Shown piece by piece: positions 1 to 8,575 of a stretch of DNA of 64,000 nt (position 1 is the stretch's first letter; every line of letters starts with the position of its first letter). Both the position numbers and the translations under genes were made by a program. Origin of the DNA: VRUE01 sp963837695 (lineage in GTDB: Bacteria > Actinomycetota > Thermoleophilia > Solirubrobacterales > 70-9); the NCBI GenBank assembly GCA_963837695.1, contig CAWINZ010000005.1, positions 682,001 through 746,000 on the forward strand, written 5' to 3'. The notes under the pieces are model-generated. The model was not told where the DNA came from and searched no databases. It saw nothing but the letters and a program-made list of their open reading frames with translations.

Positions 1-838
<838 letters not shown>

Positions 839-856
839 AACGACCCGGGATTGTGC

Positions 857-984
857 CTGGTTGGCGCATCTGGCGCGTCGCATCTCGGCGTCCTCGGTCG
901 GCTGGCTCGCTCACGCACGGAAGTGCGCTCGCTTCACCACCCTCCCTGCGTCCACCGACCTGCTCGGCCAGCTACGCCAACCAG
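857..984 (-). terminator. Long-loop inverted repeat downstream of the DnaC-like gene
   Basis: Perfect 10-bp outer arms, CTGGTTGGCG (857-866) and CGCCAACCAG (975-984), enclose about 108 nt. Inner arms GGTCGG (896-901) and CCGACC (955-960) nest inside. It starts just past the stop codon of the DnaC-like gene and precedes purA. It is probably a 3'-end hairpin or terminator of the same type seen at 6417, 6951 and 15041. No U-tract is obvious. Confidence 0.45.
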
Positions 985-987
985 AAG

Positions 988-1722
988 CTAGTAGGGCGCC
1001 TTCTCAGGTCGTCGATCCGCTCCGAATAGTGGAATCTGCGAGCAGGTCTCGGTCAGACGCGAGACGGTGCGCGTGCCGATCTGGTCCTCGAGTTTGTCCA
1101 CGGCGAGGTTGGTCGTCAGCATGATCGACCGCTCGTCTTCGTATCGCTCGTTCACAAGGGCGTACAGCTGCTCCAAGACCCAGTCGGAGCGCTTCTCGGC
1201 GCCGAAATCGTCGATGTGGAGCAAGTCCACCGAAGTGAGCCGCTCGAAAAAAGCGCCGTAGGAGTCACTGCCGGCCTCGTCGTCGTAGGTGCGCCGGATA
1301 CGCGCAAGCAGTTTCGGCAGTGAGTAAATCGCTACCGAGTGACCCATCTCCGTGGCCGCCTTCGATACGAGCATCGCGAGAGTGGTCTTTCCGGTCCCGG
1401 TGTCTCCAAACAGCCAGAGTCCTTGGCCGGCCCCCAGGTTTGCATCCAGATTGTCGATGAACGAATGCACCTTTTTGACCGCCTCCCTCGTCTCGGCATG
1501 GCGCACCATGTCGCTGACCGGCGGGCGGTCGAAGGAGACGCCGCGATACCGCGGCGGGATCGCCGAGGCGACGCCGCGGACGCGCCCCCGTTTCAGTCGC
1601 GGCTCCCGGCACTCGCAGGCTCGCGCGACGTCTTCGGGGCCGAGGATCCAGCCGGAGCCGTCGCAGGCGCCCAGCGGGCAGGCCTGCTCGGCGAACGGTT
1701 CGCTTCGTGGCATCGCCGGCAT
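988..1722 (-). CDS. DnaC/DnaI-like helicase loader ATPase
   Basis: This is an AAA+ ATPase of the replicative helicase-loader group, expected to help place DnaB on DNA. The N-terminus has a Cys cluster (CPLGACDGSGW, then ACEC) that may bind zinc. Walker A is GDTGTGKTT (about residues 106-114) and Walker B is LLHIDDFG (about 173-180), followed by a sensor-1-like LTTNL. Length is 244 aa, normal for the family. The start ATG overlaps the dnaB stop by one base (TGATG), so the two genes are translationally coupled; an in-frame ATG three codons later is an alternative start. DnaC-like ATPases can also act in transposition (IstB), but the position behind dnaB argues for replication. Confidence 0.85.
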   Translation of the reverse strand: MPAMPRSEPFAEQACPLGACDGSGWILGPEDVARACECREPRLKRGRVRGVASAIPPRYRGVSFDRPPVSDMVRHAETREAVKKVHSFIDNLDANLGAGQGLWLFGDTGTGKTTLAMLVSKAATEMGHSVAIYSLPKLLARIRRTYDDEAGSDSYGAFFERLTSVDLLHIDDFGAEKRSDWVLEQLYALVNERYEDERSIMLTTNLAVDKLEDQIGTRTVSRLTETCSQIPLFGADRRPEKAPY

Positions 1723-3146
1723 CAGAACTCCGGCCCGGCGGCCCCGGCCCCCTCAAGCGGCGGCCCTTCTCCCGCCGGCTGCTCGACCGGCCGCTCGTGG
1801 CCGGAGAAGTCGGCGAATTTGGGGAAGCGGTCGAGAAAGACCAGCTTCGGTGCGCCAATCGGCCCGTTCCTATGCTTGGCGATGATCACGTCGGCCAGTC
1901 CGTCGGGCTCGTCTTCGGGATCGCGGTAGTAGTCCTCGCGGTAGAGGAAGGCAACCAGGTCGGCGTCCTGCTCGATCGATCCCGACTCCCTCAAGTCCGA
2001 GAGCATCGGCTTCGCCGGGGTGCGTTGCTCGGGCGCACGGGAGAGCTGGGAGATCGCCAGCACCGGCACCTCGAGCTCGCGGGCGAGGATCTTCAATCCG
2101 CGGCTCATCTGGCCGACCTGCTCGACCCGGTTGGCGCGCGGGTCGTCGGCGCGCATCAGCTGCAGGTAGTCGAGGATGATCAGGCCGAGCCCGCCCTGAT
2201 CTTGGGTCTGCGCGTGCAGCCGTCGCGCCTTCGCGCGCAGGTCGAGCAGGCCGAGGTCGGAGGAGTCGTCGAACCAGAGCGGCGCCTCCTCCAACTCGTT
2301 GCAGGCTCGCACCACCTTCGGCCAGTCTTTCTGCGCGACCTGGCCCTTGCGCAGCTTGTCGCCCGAGATCCGCGCCCGGCAGGCGATAAAGCGCTGCGCC
2401 AGCTCCACCTCTGACATCTCGAGCGAGAAGAAGGCGACCGGCATCCCCCGCTTGACCGCCACGTTCTCGGCGATGTTGGCGACGATCGCGCTCTTGCCCA
2501 TCGCCGGGCGCGCGGCGACGATGATCAGGTTGCCGGGTTGAAAGCCGCCCGTGATCGAGTCGATGTCGCGGAAGCCGGAGGGGGTGCCGGTCAGCTCCAG
2601 CTCGCCGGTCGAGAGCTTCTCGAGGCGGTCGACCTCGTCGTGGAGAATCTCGGAGAGCCGGCGGAAGTCGCTCGCCTGCTCTTTGTGGGCGACTTCGAAG
2701 AGCAGCCGCTCGGCCCGCTCTGACAGCTCGCGCGGTTCGCCCTCGCGCTCATGGACCCAGCCCTGGATCTCCTGGCCGGCGCCGAGCAGCCGCCGCAGCA
2801 GCGAGTTCTGCTGGACGATCTCCGCGTAATGCTTGGCGTTGCCGGCCGCCGGCACCTTGGCCGCCAGCTCGGAGACGTAGTGCTTGCCCCCCGCCTCGTC
2901 GATCTCGTTGCGCTGGACCAGGGCCTCGCTGACGCTGAGCTCGTCGACCGGCTTGGAATCGGCGTAGAGATCGTGGACGGCGCGGAAGATCGCCGCGTGC
3001 TTCTCCAGGTAGAAGTCCTCGCCGTTGAGCTTGACCTCGTCGATGACACGGCTCAGCGCCGGCTCGGCGACCAGCATCGCCCCCAGCACCGATTCCTCGG
3101 CCTCGATGTTCTGGGGGGGAACGTGGGTTGCGGAAGGCTGCGGCAT
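1722..3146 (-). CDS. dnaB: Replicative DNA helicase DnaB
   Basis: This is the hexameric 5'-3' helicase of the replication fork. The N-terminal primase-interacting domain begins PQNIEAEESVLGAML. The RecA-like domain has a Walker A reading ARPAMGKS (about residue 215; GxPxMGKT is more usual) and a Walker B-like LIILDYLQLM. Near the C-terminus are SDLRESGSIEQDAD and FLYREDYY, typical of DnaB. Length is 474 aa with no intein. It lies downstream of the rpsF-ssb-rpsR-rplI cluster on the same strand, a common bacterial arrangement, and overlaps the DnaC-like gene that follows. Confidence 0.97.
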   Translation of the reverse strand: MPQPSATHVPPQNIEAEESVLGAMLVAEPALSRVIDEVKLNGEDFYLEKHAAIFRAVHDLYADSKPVDELSVSEALVQRNEIDEAGGKHYVSELAAKVPAAGNAKHYAEIVQQNSLLRRLLGAGQEIQGWVHEREGEPRELSERAERLLFEVAHKEQASDFRRLSEILHDEVDRLEKLSTGELELTGTPSGFRDIDSITGGFQPGNLIIVAARPAMGKSAIVANIAENVAVKRGMPVAFFSLEMSEVELAQRFIACRARISGDKLRKGQVAQKDWPKVVRACNELEEAPLWFDDSSDLGLLDLRAKARRLHAQTQDQGGLGLIILDYLQLMRADDPRANRVEQVGQMSRGLKILARELEVPVLAISQLSRAPEQRTPAKPMLSDLRESGSIEQDADLVAFLYREDYYRDPEDEPDGLADVIIAKHRNGPIGAPKLVFLDRFPKFADFSGHERPVEQPAGEGPPLEGAGAAGPEF

Positions 3147-3347
3147 CGACGTCTAGTTAAGGGGCTGGGGCGGCGGATCCGCTCCGATTGCCAAGCAAAC
3201 CAAAGCCCTGCCTCGCTATGGCTGGGCTCCCTGCAACCAGCGGGGAAAGAATGTCGCTGAGGATTGACCGAGAGTTGTGACAGAGATGCGGCAGAAGATT
3301 TTCAATCAGCGCGCCACGCGTGACGCGGCAACGTTTACGGTGCAATC

Positions 3348-3707
3348 ATGGAAGCGATGAGAGAGAGTTGGACCGACGACCGGATGGACGACCTCAACGG
3401 CAAGGTCGACGCTTTGCATCTCGAGATGCGAACCGAGTTCAAAGCGGTCCGCGGCGAGATGAAGGAGGAATTCGGGGCGGTCCGGACTGAGATGAGGGAA
3501 GAATTCGGGGCGGTCCGGACTGAGATGAAAGAGGAGTTCGGCACGGTCCGCGGCGAGATGAGAGCGGGCTTCGACCGAATGGACGACCGCCTCGAGCGGA
3601 TGGAGGAGCGTTTCGATCAGAGACTCGACTCCTTTAACCATGTGCTCATCCTGTTTTCTGGCGGCGTATGCGCGGCGCTGATCACCCTTATCGCTACTCA
3701 GCTATAG
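3348..3707 (+). CDS. Coiled-coil protein with 11-residue repeats and C-terminal membrane anchor
   Basis: This is a 119-aa protein of unknown function. Residues about 20-70 contain four successive copies of an 11-residue unit of the form EFGAVRTEMKE, encoded by near-identical 33-bp DNA repeats, which predicts a long coiled coil. The C-terminus is one hydrophobic helix (ILFSGGVCAALITLIATQL), so the protein is probably tail-anchored. It is divergent from dnaB and its 3' end overlaps the convergent membrane gene by 14 bp. Repeat number could vary between strains through slippage. Confidence 0.7.
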   Translation: MEAMRESWTDDRMDDLNGKVDALHLEMRTEFKAVRGEMKEEFGAVRTEMREEFGAVRTEMKEEFGTVRGEMRAGFDRMDDRLERMEERFDQRLDSFNHVLILFSGGVCAALITLIATQL

Positions 3708-4392
3708 GGATCTGACCGGCTTCCTCTTGGCGCCGCTCGCCACGGCGCAGCATGCGCTGGGTGAGGATCGCGATGCTGAGAATCGCCGTCGCGCCGAGAC
3801 TCAGCTGAACGCTGAGCAGGCCCTCGCGGGTCCAGTAGACGTCGCGCAGGTCGAGCAGCAGCGCCGCCTCGTCGAAGGTGAGCCCCATGCCGGCCCCCAT
3901 CGCGATCGCGAGGCGGTCTTCCTGGCCCTCGTCGTCGGTCAGCAGCGCCGCGGTGCCGGAGCCGAAGGCGAGCAGGATCCCGGGCACGAAGTGGTGGATG
4001 TGGCGGCCGCCGACGCTGACCTCGCTGAACGGCCACCACTGGTCGCGAATGCCCCAGGTCGAGACTCGCACCAGCGCGAAAGAACCGAGGAAGCCGGCAA
4101 GCAGGTTGAACAGCACCGTCTCGCTGCGCGGGGTCGCCGCGTAGCCGCTCACCGCGACGCCGACCGTGTCCAGGGCCGCCGCCGGCGCCGCTTCGACCAG
4201 CGGCTCGCCGTCGTCGCGCTCGTGCGTGCGGCGGCGCAGCAGGCGCCCGAACTGACCGACAAGGACCGTCCCGGCGCCAGCGAGCGCGACCGCAGCCAGC
4301 CCTACCGTTGCCCGCTCAGACCGCCCCCAGCGAAACCGCGTTCGCGCCCTGGCGCGACGGGTCAGGCGAGTTGGAAAACGCAGCGAGGCCAC
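3694..4392 (-). CDS. Integral membrane protein with HIHH motif
   Basis: A 232-aa protein of unknown function. It has a basic N-terminus, a first hydrophobic segment near residues 28-48, and further membrane segments near 95-115, 135-155 and 195-215. The sequence GGRHIHHFVPGILL carries the HIHH motif found in a family of uncharacterised actinobacterial membrane proteins; these histidines could bind metal, but that is inference. It lies 33 bp after rplI on the same strand and may be co-transcribed with the ribosomal genes. Confidence 0.7.
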   Translation of the reverse strand: MASLRFPTRLTRRARARTRFRWGRSERATVGLAAVALAGAGTVLVGQFGRLLRRRTHERDDGEPLVEAAPAAALDTVGVAVSGYAATPRSETVLFNLLAGFLGSFALVRVSTWGIRDQWWPFSEVSVGGRHIHHFVPGILLAFGSGTAALLTDDEGQEDRLAIAMGAGMGLTFDEAALLLDLRDVYWTREGLLSVQLSLGATAILSIAILTQRMLRRGERRQEEAGQIPIAE

Positions 4393-4425
4393 CTGGCGGA
4401 GCCTAACGCCGCGAACCCAGGGTCC

Positions 4426-4878
4426 TTAGCTCTCCTCGGCGACGATCGTCTTTACCGAGGCGACCGTGCCGTCGGCGAGCTCGATCTCGACCATGTGGGT
4501 GCCGATCTCACGGAGCGGCTGCTCGAGGCGTACTTTGCGACGGTCGATGCGCAGATCGCGCGCCTCGCGAATCGCATCGACGATCTCCTTGGCGCCGACC
4601 GAGCCGAACAGTTTGCCGCCGTCGTCCGCCCGCTGGTGGATCGTCAGCACGGTCTTGGAAAGCAGCGAGGCCGCCTGCTCTTCGCGCTCGGCGCGCAGCT
4701 TTTCGGCCTTTTCAGTTGCTGCCTGGCGCTGCTGAGCCTGCTCCAGAGCGCCCGGAGTGGCCGGCGCGGCTAGCTTGCGCGGGATCAGGAAGTTGCGCAG
4801 GTAGCCAGGCGAGACGTCGATCGGTTCGCCGCGCTGCCCAAGGCTCTCGACATCCTCGAGGAGGATCGCCTGTGCCAT
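4426..4878 (-). CDS. rplI: 50S ribosomal protein L9
   Basis: This is the 50S protein L9. The N-terminus reads AILLEDVESLGQRGEPIDVSPGYLRNFLIPR, the diagnostic L9 N-domain with GYLRNFLIP. A central charged helix and the C-domain (KLFGSVGAKEIVDAI) follow. Length is 150 aa, as expected. It is 10 bp downstream of rpsR in the rpsF-ssb-rpsR-rplI cluster. Confidence 0.97.
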   Translation of the reverse strand: MAQAILLEDVESLGQRGEPIDVSPGYLRNFLIPRKLAAPATPGALEQAQQRQAATEKAEKLRAEREEQAASLLSKTVLTIHQRADDGGKLFGSVGAKEIVDAIREARDLRIDRRKVRLEQPLREIGTHMVEIELADGTVASVKTIVAEES

Positions 4879-4888
4879 CAGGTGCCCA

Positions 4889-5155
4889 CTAGCGCTCTCC
4901 GACGTAGGGCAGCAGGGCGATCTCGCGCGCCCGCTTCACTGCCACCGAGAGCTGTCGCTGGTGCTTGCGCGAAAGCCCGGTCACCCGCCGCCCGCGCGTC
5001 TTCCCCTTGTCGGAGAGGAAGCGCCGCAGCAGGTTGAGGTCCTTGTAGTCGACCGCCTCGGAGTTGATCCGCGTGTATTTACGCGGCCTGGCGCGCTCAG
5101 CACCACGCCGTCCGCGACGCGGTGCATCGCCACTGTTCTCTCTAGCTCGGGCCAT
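4889..5155 (-). CDS. rpsR: 30S ribosomal protein S18
   Basis: This is the 30S protein S18, 88 aa. The core reads YKDLNLLRRFLSDKGK, then RRVTGLSRKHQRQLSVAVKRAREIALLPY, which is diagnostic. The N-terminal 25 residues are rich in Arg, Gly and Ala. It lies between ssb and rplI on the same strand. Confidence 0.97.
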   Translation of the reverse strand: MARARENSGDAPRRGRRGAERARPRKYTRINSEAVDYKDLNLLRRFLSDKGKTRGRRVTGLSRKHQRQLSVAVKRAREIALLPYVGER

Positions 5156-5182
5156 TGCGGCCCGGGATCCTACAGACCGGGG

Positions 5183-5665
5183 CTAAAAGGGGATGTCGTC
5201 GTCGCCACCACCGCCACCACCGGCCGGAGCGGCATCGAAGTCGCTGGGGTCGGCCGGCGTATCGCTCTGTGGGGTGAAGCCACCACCACCACCGTTGCCA
5301 TTGCCGCCACCGCCCCCACCGTCGCGCGAGCCGAGGAACTGGACGGAGTTGGCGATTATCTGCACCGCCTGCCGTTTGCCACCGCCCTCTTTGGCCTCCC
5401 ACTCGCGCCAGTCGAGCCGGCCTTCGATCGCCACCGGGCGGCCCTTGGAGAGGTAGTTGGCGCAATTCTCGCCCTGCGCTCCCCAGACGGTCACGTTGAA
5501 GTAGTTGGGCTTGTCGACCCATTCGCCGGTGGAGCCGTCCTTGCGGCGGCTGTTGACCGCCACCCGTAGCTCGCAGACCGCCGTGCCGCTGCCCAGATGG
5601 CGCAGTTCGGGGTCCTGGGTCAGGTTCCCGGTGATGACCACCACGTTGATGTTCGAAGCCGCCAC
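5183..5665 (-). CDS. ssb: Single-stranded DNA-binding protein
   Basis: SSB coats single-stranded DNA during replication and repair. The OB fold starts NINVVVITGNLTQDPELRHL and continues through NYFNVTVWG and GRPVAIEGRLDWREWE. A Gly-rich linker ends in the acidic tip DDDIPF, which recruits partner proteins. I prefer the GTG at 5665 (MAASNINVV, 160 aa) because GAGGAG sits 8 nt upstream; the GTG at 5674 would overlap that ribosome-binding site. The gene is flanked by rpsF and rpsR in the usual order. Confidence 0.96.
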   Translation of the reverse strand: MAASNINVVVITGNLTQDPELRHLGSGTAVCELRVAVNSRRKDGSTGEWVDKPNYFNVTVWGAQGENCANYLSKGRPVAIEGRLDWREWEAKEGGGKRQAVQIIANSVQFLGSRDGGGGGGNGNGGGGGFTPQSDTPADPSDFDAAPAGGGGGGDDDIPF

Positions 5666-5762
5666 GGCTCTCACTCCTCAAGATCGTTTATCGAGATACC
5701 AGTCTAAGAGCGCAGGCGGCGCAACTCTCCCCCCGGAAGCCGGAATCTGCGTGAAAAGAGAA

Positions 5763-6365
5763 CTAAGCGGCCGAGTCGCCGGGCTCGCCGTCGGCGTCCT
5801 CAGCCGGGGCTTCGGGCGTCTCGGGCTCGGCGGCGGGTTCAGGGGCTTCGGCTGCCGGCTCGGGCGTCTCAGCGATGGGCTCCGCCTCGGCGGCGGGCGG
5901 CTCGGGTGCCTGCGTCGCGGGCTCGGCCTCGACAGCAGGCTCCGCAACCGCAACTGAAGCCGGCGCTTCGGGCGCCGCGGCGTCGGCAGGTGCGGACTGC
6001 GGTGCAGAGGGTCGCTCGCGCGATGCCGAAGGACCGGGAGCACTGGTTGCCGGCGGCACGACGACTGGCGTGTCGGCGTCGACTTTGAAGATGCGGAAGC
6101 GCAGCACGCCGTCGGCGATCTTGAGGTTGTGGTCGAGCTGCTCGAGCAGTTCGGTCGGCGCCTCGAAGCGGAACCAGCGGTAGTCGGCCTCGTTGCGCTT
6201 GTTGATTTCGTAGGCCATCTTGCGCAGGCCCCAGACGTTCTCGTGCTTCAGCGTCCCGGCGGCCTCGATCTGGCTCTTCGCCTCGTTGGCGGCAGCGTCG
6301 CGGGCCGCGGCATCCTGCCCCGGGTCCAACATCAGAACCAACTCGTATTCGCGCGGTGCGGCCAA
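5763..6365 (-). CDS. rpsF: 30S ribosomal protein S6 with long Ala/Pro/Glu tail
   Basis: S6 binds S18 in the 30S platform. Residues about 5-100 are the S6 fold (REYELVLMLDPG, WGLRKMAYEINKRNEADYRWFRFEAP). The following ~95 residues are a low-complexity Ala/Pro/Glu tail with repeats such as EAPEPAAE, doubling the usual length to 200 aa. Acidic tails on S6 are known in several lineages. The start appears to be TTG at 6365, with a TATAGT box about 11 nt upstream and no Shine-Dalgarno sequence, suggesting a nearly leaderless mRNA. Confidence 0.93.
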   Translation of the reverse strand: MAAPREYELVLMLDPGQDAAARDAAANEAKSQIEAAGTLKHENVWGLRKMAYEINKRNEADYRWFRFEAPTELLEQLDHNLKIADGVLRFRIFKVDADTPVVVPPATSAPGPSASRERPSAPQSAPADAAAPEAPASVAVAEPAVEAEPATQAPEPPAAEAEPIAETPEPAAEAPEPAAEPETPEAPAEDADGEPGDSAA

Positions 6366-6376
6366 AACGGCGTCGG

Positions 6377-6382
6377 ACTATA
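6377..6382 (-). promoter_or_regulatory. Probable -10 box of the rpsF cluster
   Basis: TATAGT reads on the minus strand about 11 nt before the rpsF TTG start. No convincing -35 is seen in the GC-rich DNA upstream. If it is used, the transcript would begin within a few bases of the start codon. Confidence 0.4.
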
Positions 6383-6416
6383 GCGGTGGGCCTGCGGTGG
6401 CGGGCGCCGCCGGACA

Positions 6417-6500
6417 ACCCTCCCGGCTCAACTTTTTCGGTGAGGTGCCACCGGTCTCCGCGGATTCCGGCACCGAAAAAGTACAAGCCGCCGGGAGGGT
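6417..6500 (-). terminator. Large inverted repeat after the proline-rich membrane gene
   Basis: Outer arms ACCCTCCCGGC (6417-6427) and GCCGGGAGGGT (6490-6500) are perfect. Inner arms ACTTTTTCGGTG (6431-6442) and CACCGAAAAAGT (6471-6482) are also perfect. It follows the stop of the 6517-6897 gene and is probably its terminator, possibly bidirectional. Confidence 0.6.
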
Positions 6501-6516
6501 CACCCGACATCGCCCT

Positions 6517-6897
6517 CTAACGAGGGGCGAACTCAGAGGAGCCGTCGTCCGGTGGGATGGGAGCTTCCGGCGCAGCGGGCGCGGGCGGTGGTTCTGGGGC
6601 TGGGCTCGGTATCGGCGGAGCTTCCGGGGTGGGTGGGGGAGCAGGGCTCGGGTGTGCTCGCTGCCGTCTGGGATGCCGTTTCGGCTTGGGTTTCGGAAGC
6701 TTTTTGGCGGGCTCGGGCACCCTGGGCTCAGCCACCGGCAGCGGCGCAGCCACCACTCGGGGCAGGCCCACGTCAGCCGGCAACGGTTCGGGAGCTGGCG
6801 GTCTCAGAAGCGCTGGAACAAGCTGCAGCGCAACGAGCGCGACAAGCACCACACCAGCTCCTTTGGTCGCAAGCTGCCAGCGAACCCGTAATCCCAT
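6517..6897 (-). CDS. Membrane-anchored proline-rich protein
   Basis: A 126-aa protein of unknown function. A short basic N-terminus is followed by one hydrophobic segment (about residues 12-30, GAGVVLVALVALQLVPALL). The rest is Pro/Ala-rich with a basic patch (KLPKPKPKRHPRRQR). It resembles a single-pass protein with a cell-wall-spanning proline tail. It stands alone, flanked on both sides by long inverted repeats. Confidence 0.5.
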   Translation of the reverse strand: MGLRVRWQLATKGAGVVLVALVALQLVPALLRPPAPEPLPADVGLPRVVAAPLPVAEPRVPEPAKKLPKPKPKRHPRRQRAHPSPAPPPTPEAPPIPSPAPEPPPAPAAPEAPIPPDDGSSEFAPR

Positions 6898-6950
6898 GCA
6901 GCTACTAAGCGTTCAGCCCAATGAAATCTCCCCCCAAGCTGTCGGGTAGA

Positions 6951-7070
6951 GGAGCCGGGGGTGTCCCTCCCGCGCAGCGGCGTCCTGTTTTTCGCCCCGA
7001 CCGCGAACTCGGATGGCCGGCAGCGCCTCAGGCGAAAAACCCAGCAAGCGGGAGGGACACCCCCGGCTCC
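6951..7070 (-). terminator. Perfect 23-bp-armed inverted repeat after the GT20 gene
   Basis: Outer arms of 23 bp at 6951-6973 and 7048-7070 are perfectly complementary (core GTGTCCCTCCCGC). Inner arms GTTTTTCGCC (6987-6996) and GGCGAAAAAC (7031-7040) are also perfect. It begins 4 bp past the GT20 stop codon. The design, GC-rich outer arm with a U5-containing inner arm, matches the repeat at 6417. Confidence 0.65.
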
Positions 7071-7073
7071 TTC

Positions 7074-8537
7074 CTATGCCACAGCCTCGCGAAGCTCGGC
7101 AATGTCCTTCAACTGCTCATCGACCCAATCCCCAGGATTGCGCGAGTAGATGATCTCCTTGAGATGCTGGGCCCGCAGCTTCCGCTCCTCGGGCTCCATC
7201 GTCAGCGCCCGGTGGATCGCGTCGGCCTGCTCCTGGATGTCGAAGGGGTTGACCGAGAGGACGCAGTCGGCCAGCTCCTCGTGCGAGCCGGTGTTCTCGG
7301 AGAGCATCAGGACGCCGTCGCGGGTGTTGACCGCCGGCGCCTCCTTGGCGACGAGGTTCATCCCGTCGAAGATCGAGTTGACCATCAACAGGTCGAAGTG
7401 CTTGTAGCGGGCGACGGCCTCGGGGAAGTTCTCGTATATCTTCAGGTCGATCGGCATCCAGTCCGTGGTGCCGTGCTTGTGGTTGACGACGGCGACCAGC
7501 GCCTCGATTTTTTCCAGATACTCGGCGTACTCGGGCACGTCCTGGCGCGAGGGCTGCAGGTGGGCGATGAAGGTGACCTTCTCGCGGAACTCCGGGTGCT
7601 GGGTCAGGAAGGTGTCGAAGGCGGTGAAGCCGCGCAGCACGTTCTTGGAGAGGTCGGCGCGGTCGACGCGGATGATCAGGTGCTCGCGGCGGCGCTCCAG
7701 CACCTCACGCTCGGCCGCCGCCACCTCGGGCGAATCGGCGGCGCGGCGCAGTCGTTCAGCGTCGATTGAGAGCGGGTAGGCACGCGCCACGGTCTCCCCG
7801 CCCGCGTGTCGCACGAGGGCGCGGTCGTAGTCGACGTCGACCTCGAGCAGTTCGTCACAGCAGCGGATGAAGTTGAGGCAGTAGGCGTGGGTGTGGAAGC
7901 CGATGATGTCGTTGGCGAGCATGCCGCGAAAAATCGCCTCGCGGATGCGGCCGGGCAGGATCCGCCAGCTGTCTGGCTGCGACCAGGGGATGTGGACGAA
8001 GTGGTGCAGGAAGGCGTCCGGCCGCTCGGCCCGGATCATCCCCGGGACCGTGTAGAGGTGGTAGTCGTGGAGCATCACCAGCGGCCGCTCGCGTCCCTCG
8101 ATCTGGCCGAGTACGGCGCGGGCGATGTCGCCGTTGACGGCCTGGTAGCCGTCGTCCCAGGCGTCGAGCTCCTCCTGGCGGATGTCAGGAGCGTTGGAGA
8201 GGTCCCAGAGATAGTGCTGGATGAACCAGAGGATCGGGTTGGCGATCACGTTGTAGAAGCCGTCGTAGGCGGCGGGGTCGCTGCCGACCAGCAGCACCTT
8301 GTAATCGATCCCGTCGATCGAGAGCTCCACCGGACCGCCGCGCTCCTCGGAGACGGCGACGTCCTCGTCGGTCATCGCCGAGGCGATCCAGAGCGCCTCC
8401 CGGTGCGAGACCAGCCCGGAGAGCGCCGTCACCAGCCCCCCGCCACCGCGCCGCACTGTGCGCTCGCCTCCCTCGTCGCGCTCGAACTGGGCCGGCCCGC
8501 GGTTAGAGACGATGATCAGCGGATCGGATTCGGGCAT
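7074..8537 (-). CDS. GT20 trehalose-6-phosphate synthase-like glycosyltransferase
   Basis: GT20 enzymes join an activated glucose to glucose-6-phosphate. The protein (487 aa) begins PLIIVSNRGPAQF, then has GGGGLVTALSG (donor loop), VMLHDYHLYTVP, HFVHIPW and the DRADLSKN stretch that corresponds to the OtsA Arg/Lys phosphate site. The C-terminal DGMNLVAKEAP and SENTGSHEELAD are typical. DRADLSKN differs from the classical DRLDYSKG, so a sister activity within GT20 is possible. No otsB phosphatase lies alongside. The gene follows treT on the same strand after a short gap. Confidence 0.82.
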   Translation of the reverse strand: MPESDPLIIVSNRGPAQFERDEGGERTVRRGGGGLVTALSGLVSHREALWIASAMTDEDVAVSEERGGPVELSIDGIDYKVLLVGSDPAAYDGFYNVIANPILWFIQHYLWDLSNAPDIRQEELDAWDDGYQAVNGDIARAVLGQIEGRERPLVMLHDYHLYTVPGMIRAERPDAFLHHFVHIPWSQPDSWRILPGRIREAIFRGMLANDIIGFHTHAYCLNFIRCCDELLEVDVDYDRALVRHAGGETVARAYPLSIDAERLRRAADSPEVAAAEREVLERRREHLIIRVDRADLSKNVLRGFTAFDTFLTQHPEFREKVTFIAHLQPSRQDVPEYAEYLEKIEALVAVVNHKHGTTDWMPIDLKIYENFPEAVARYKHFDLLMVNSIFDGMNLVAKEAPAVNTRDGVLMLSENTGSHEELADCVLSVNPFDIQEQADAIHRALTMEPEERKLRAQHLKEIIYSRNPGDWVDEQLKDIAELREAVA

Positions 8538-8575
8538 CGGCCTCTCAGCCTACCCACCCACCGGCGCCCCTGGCC

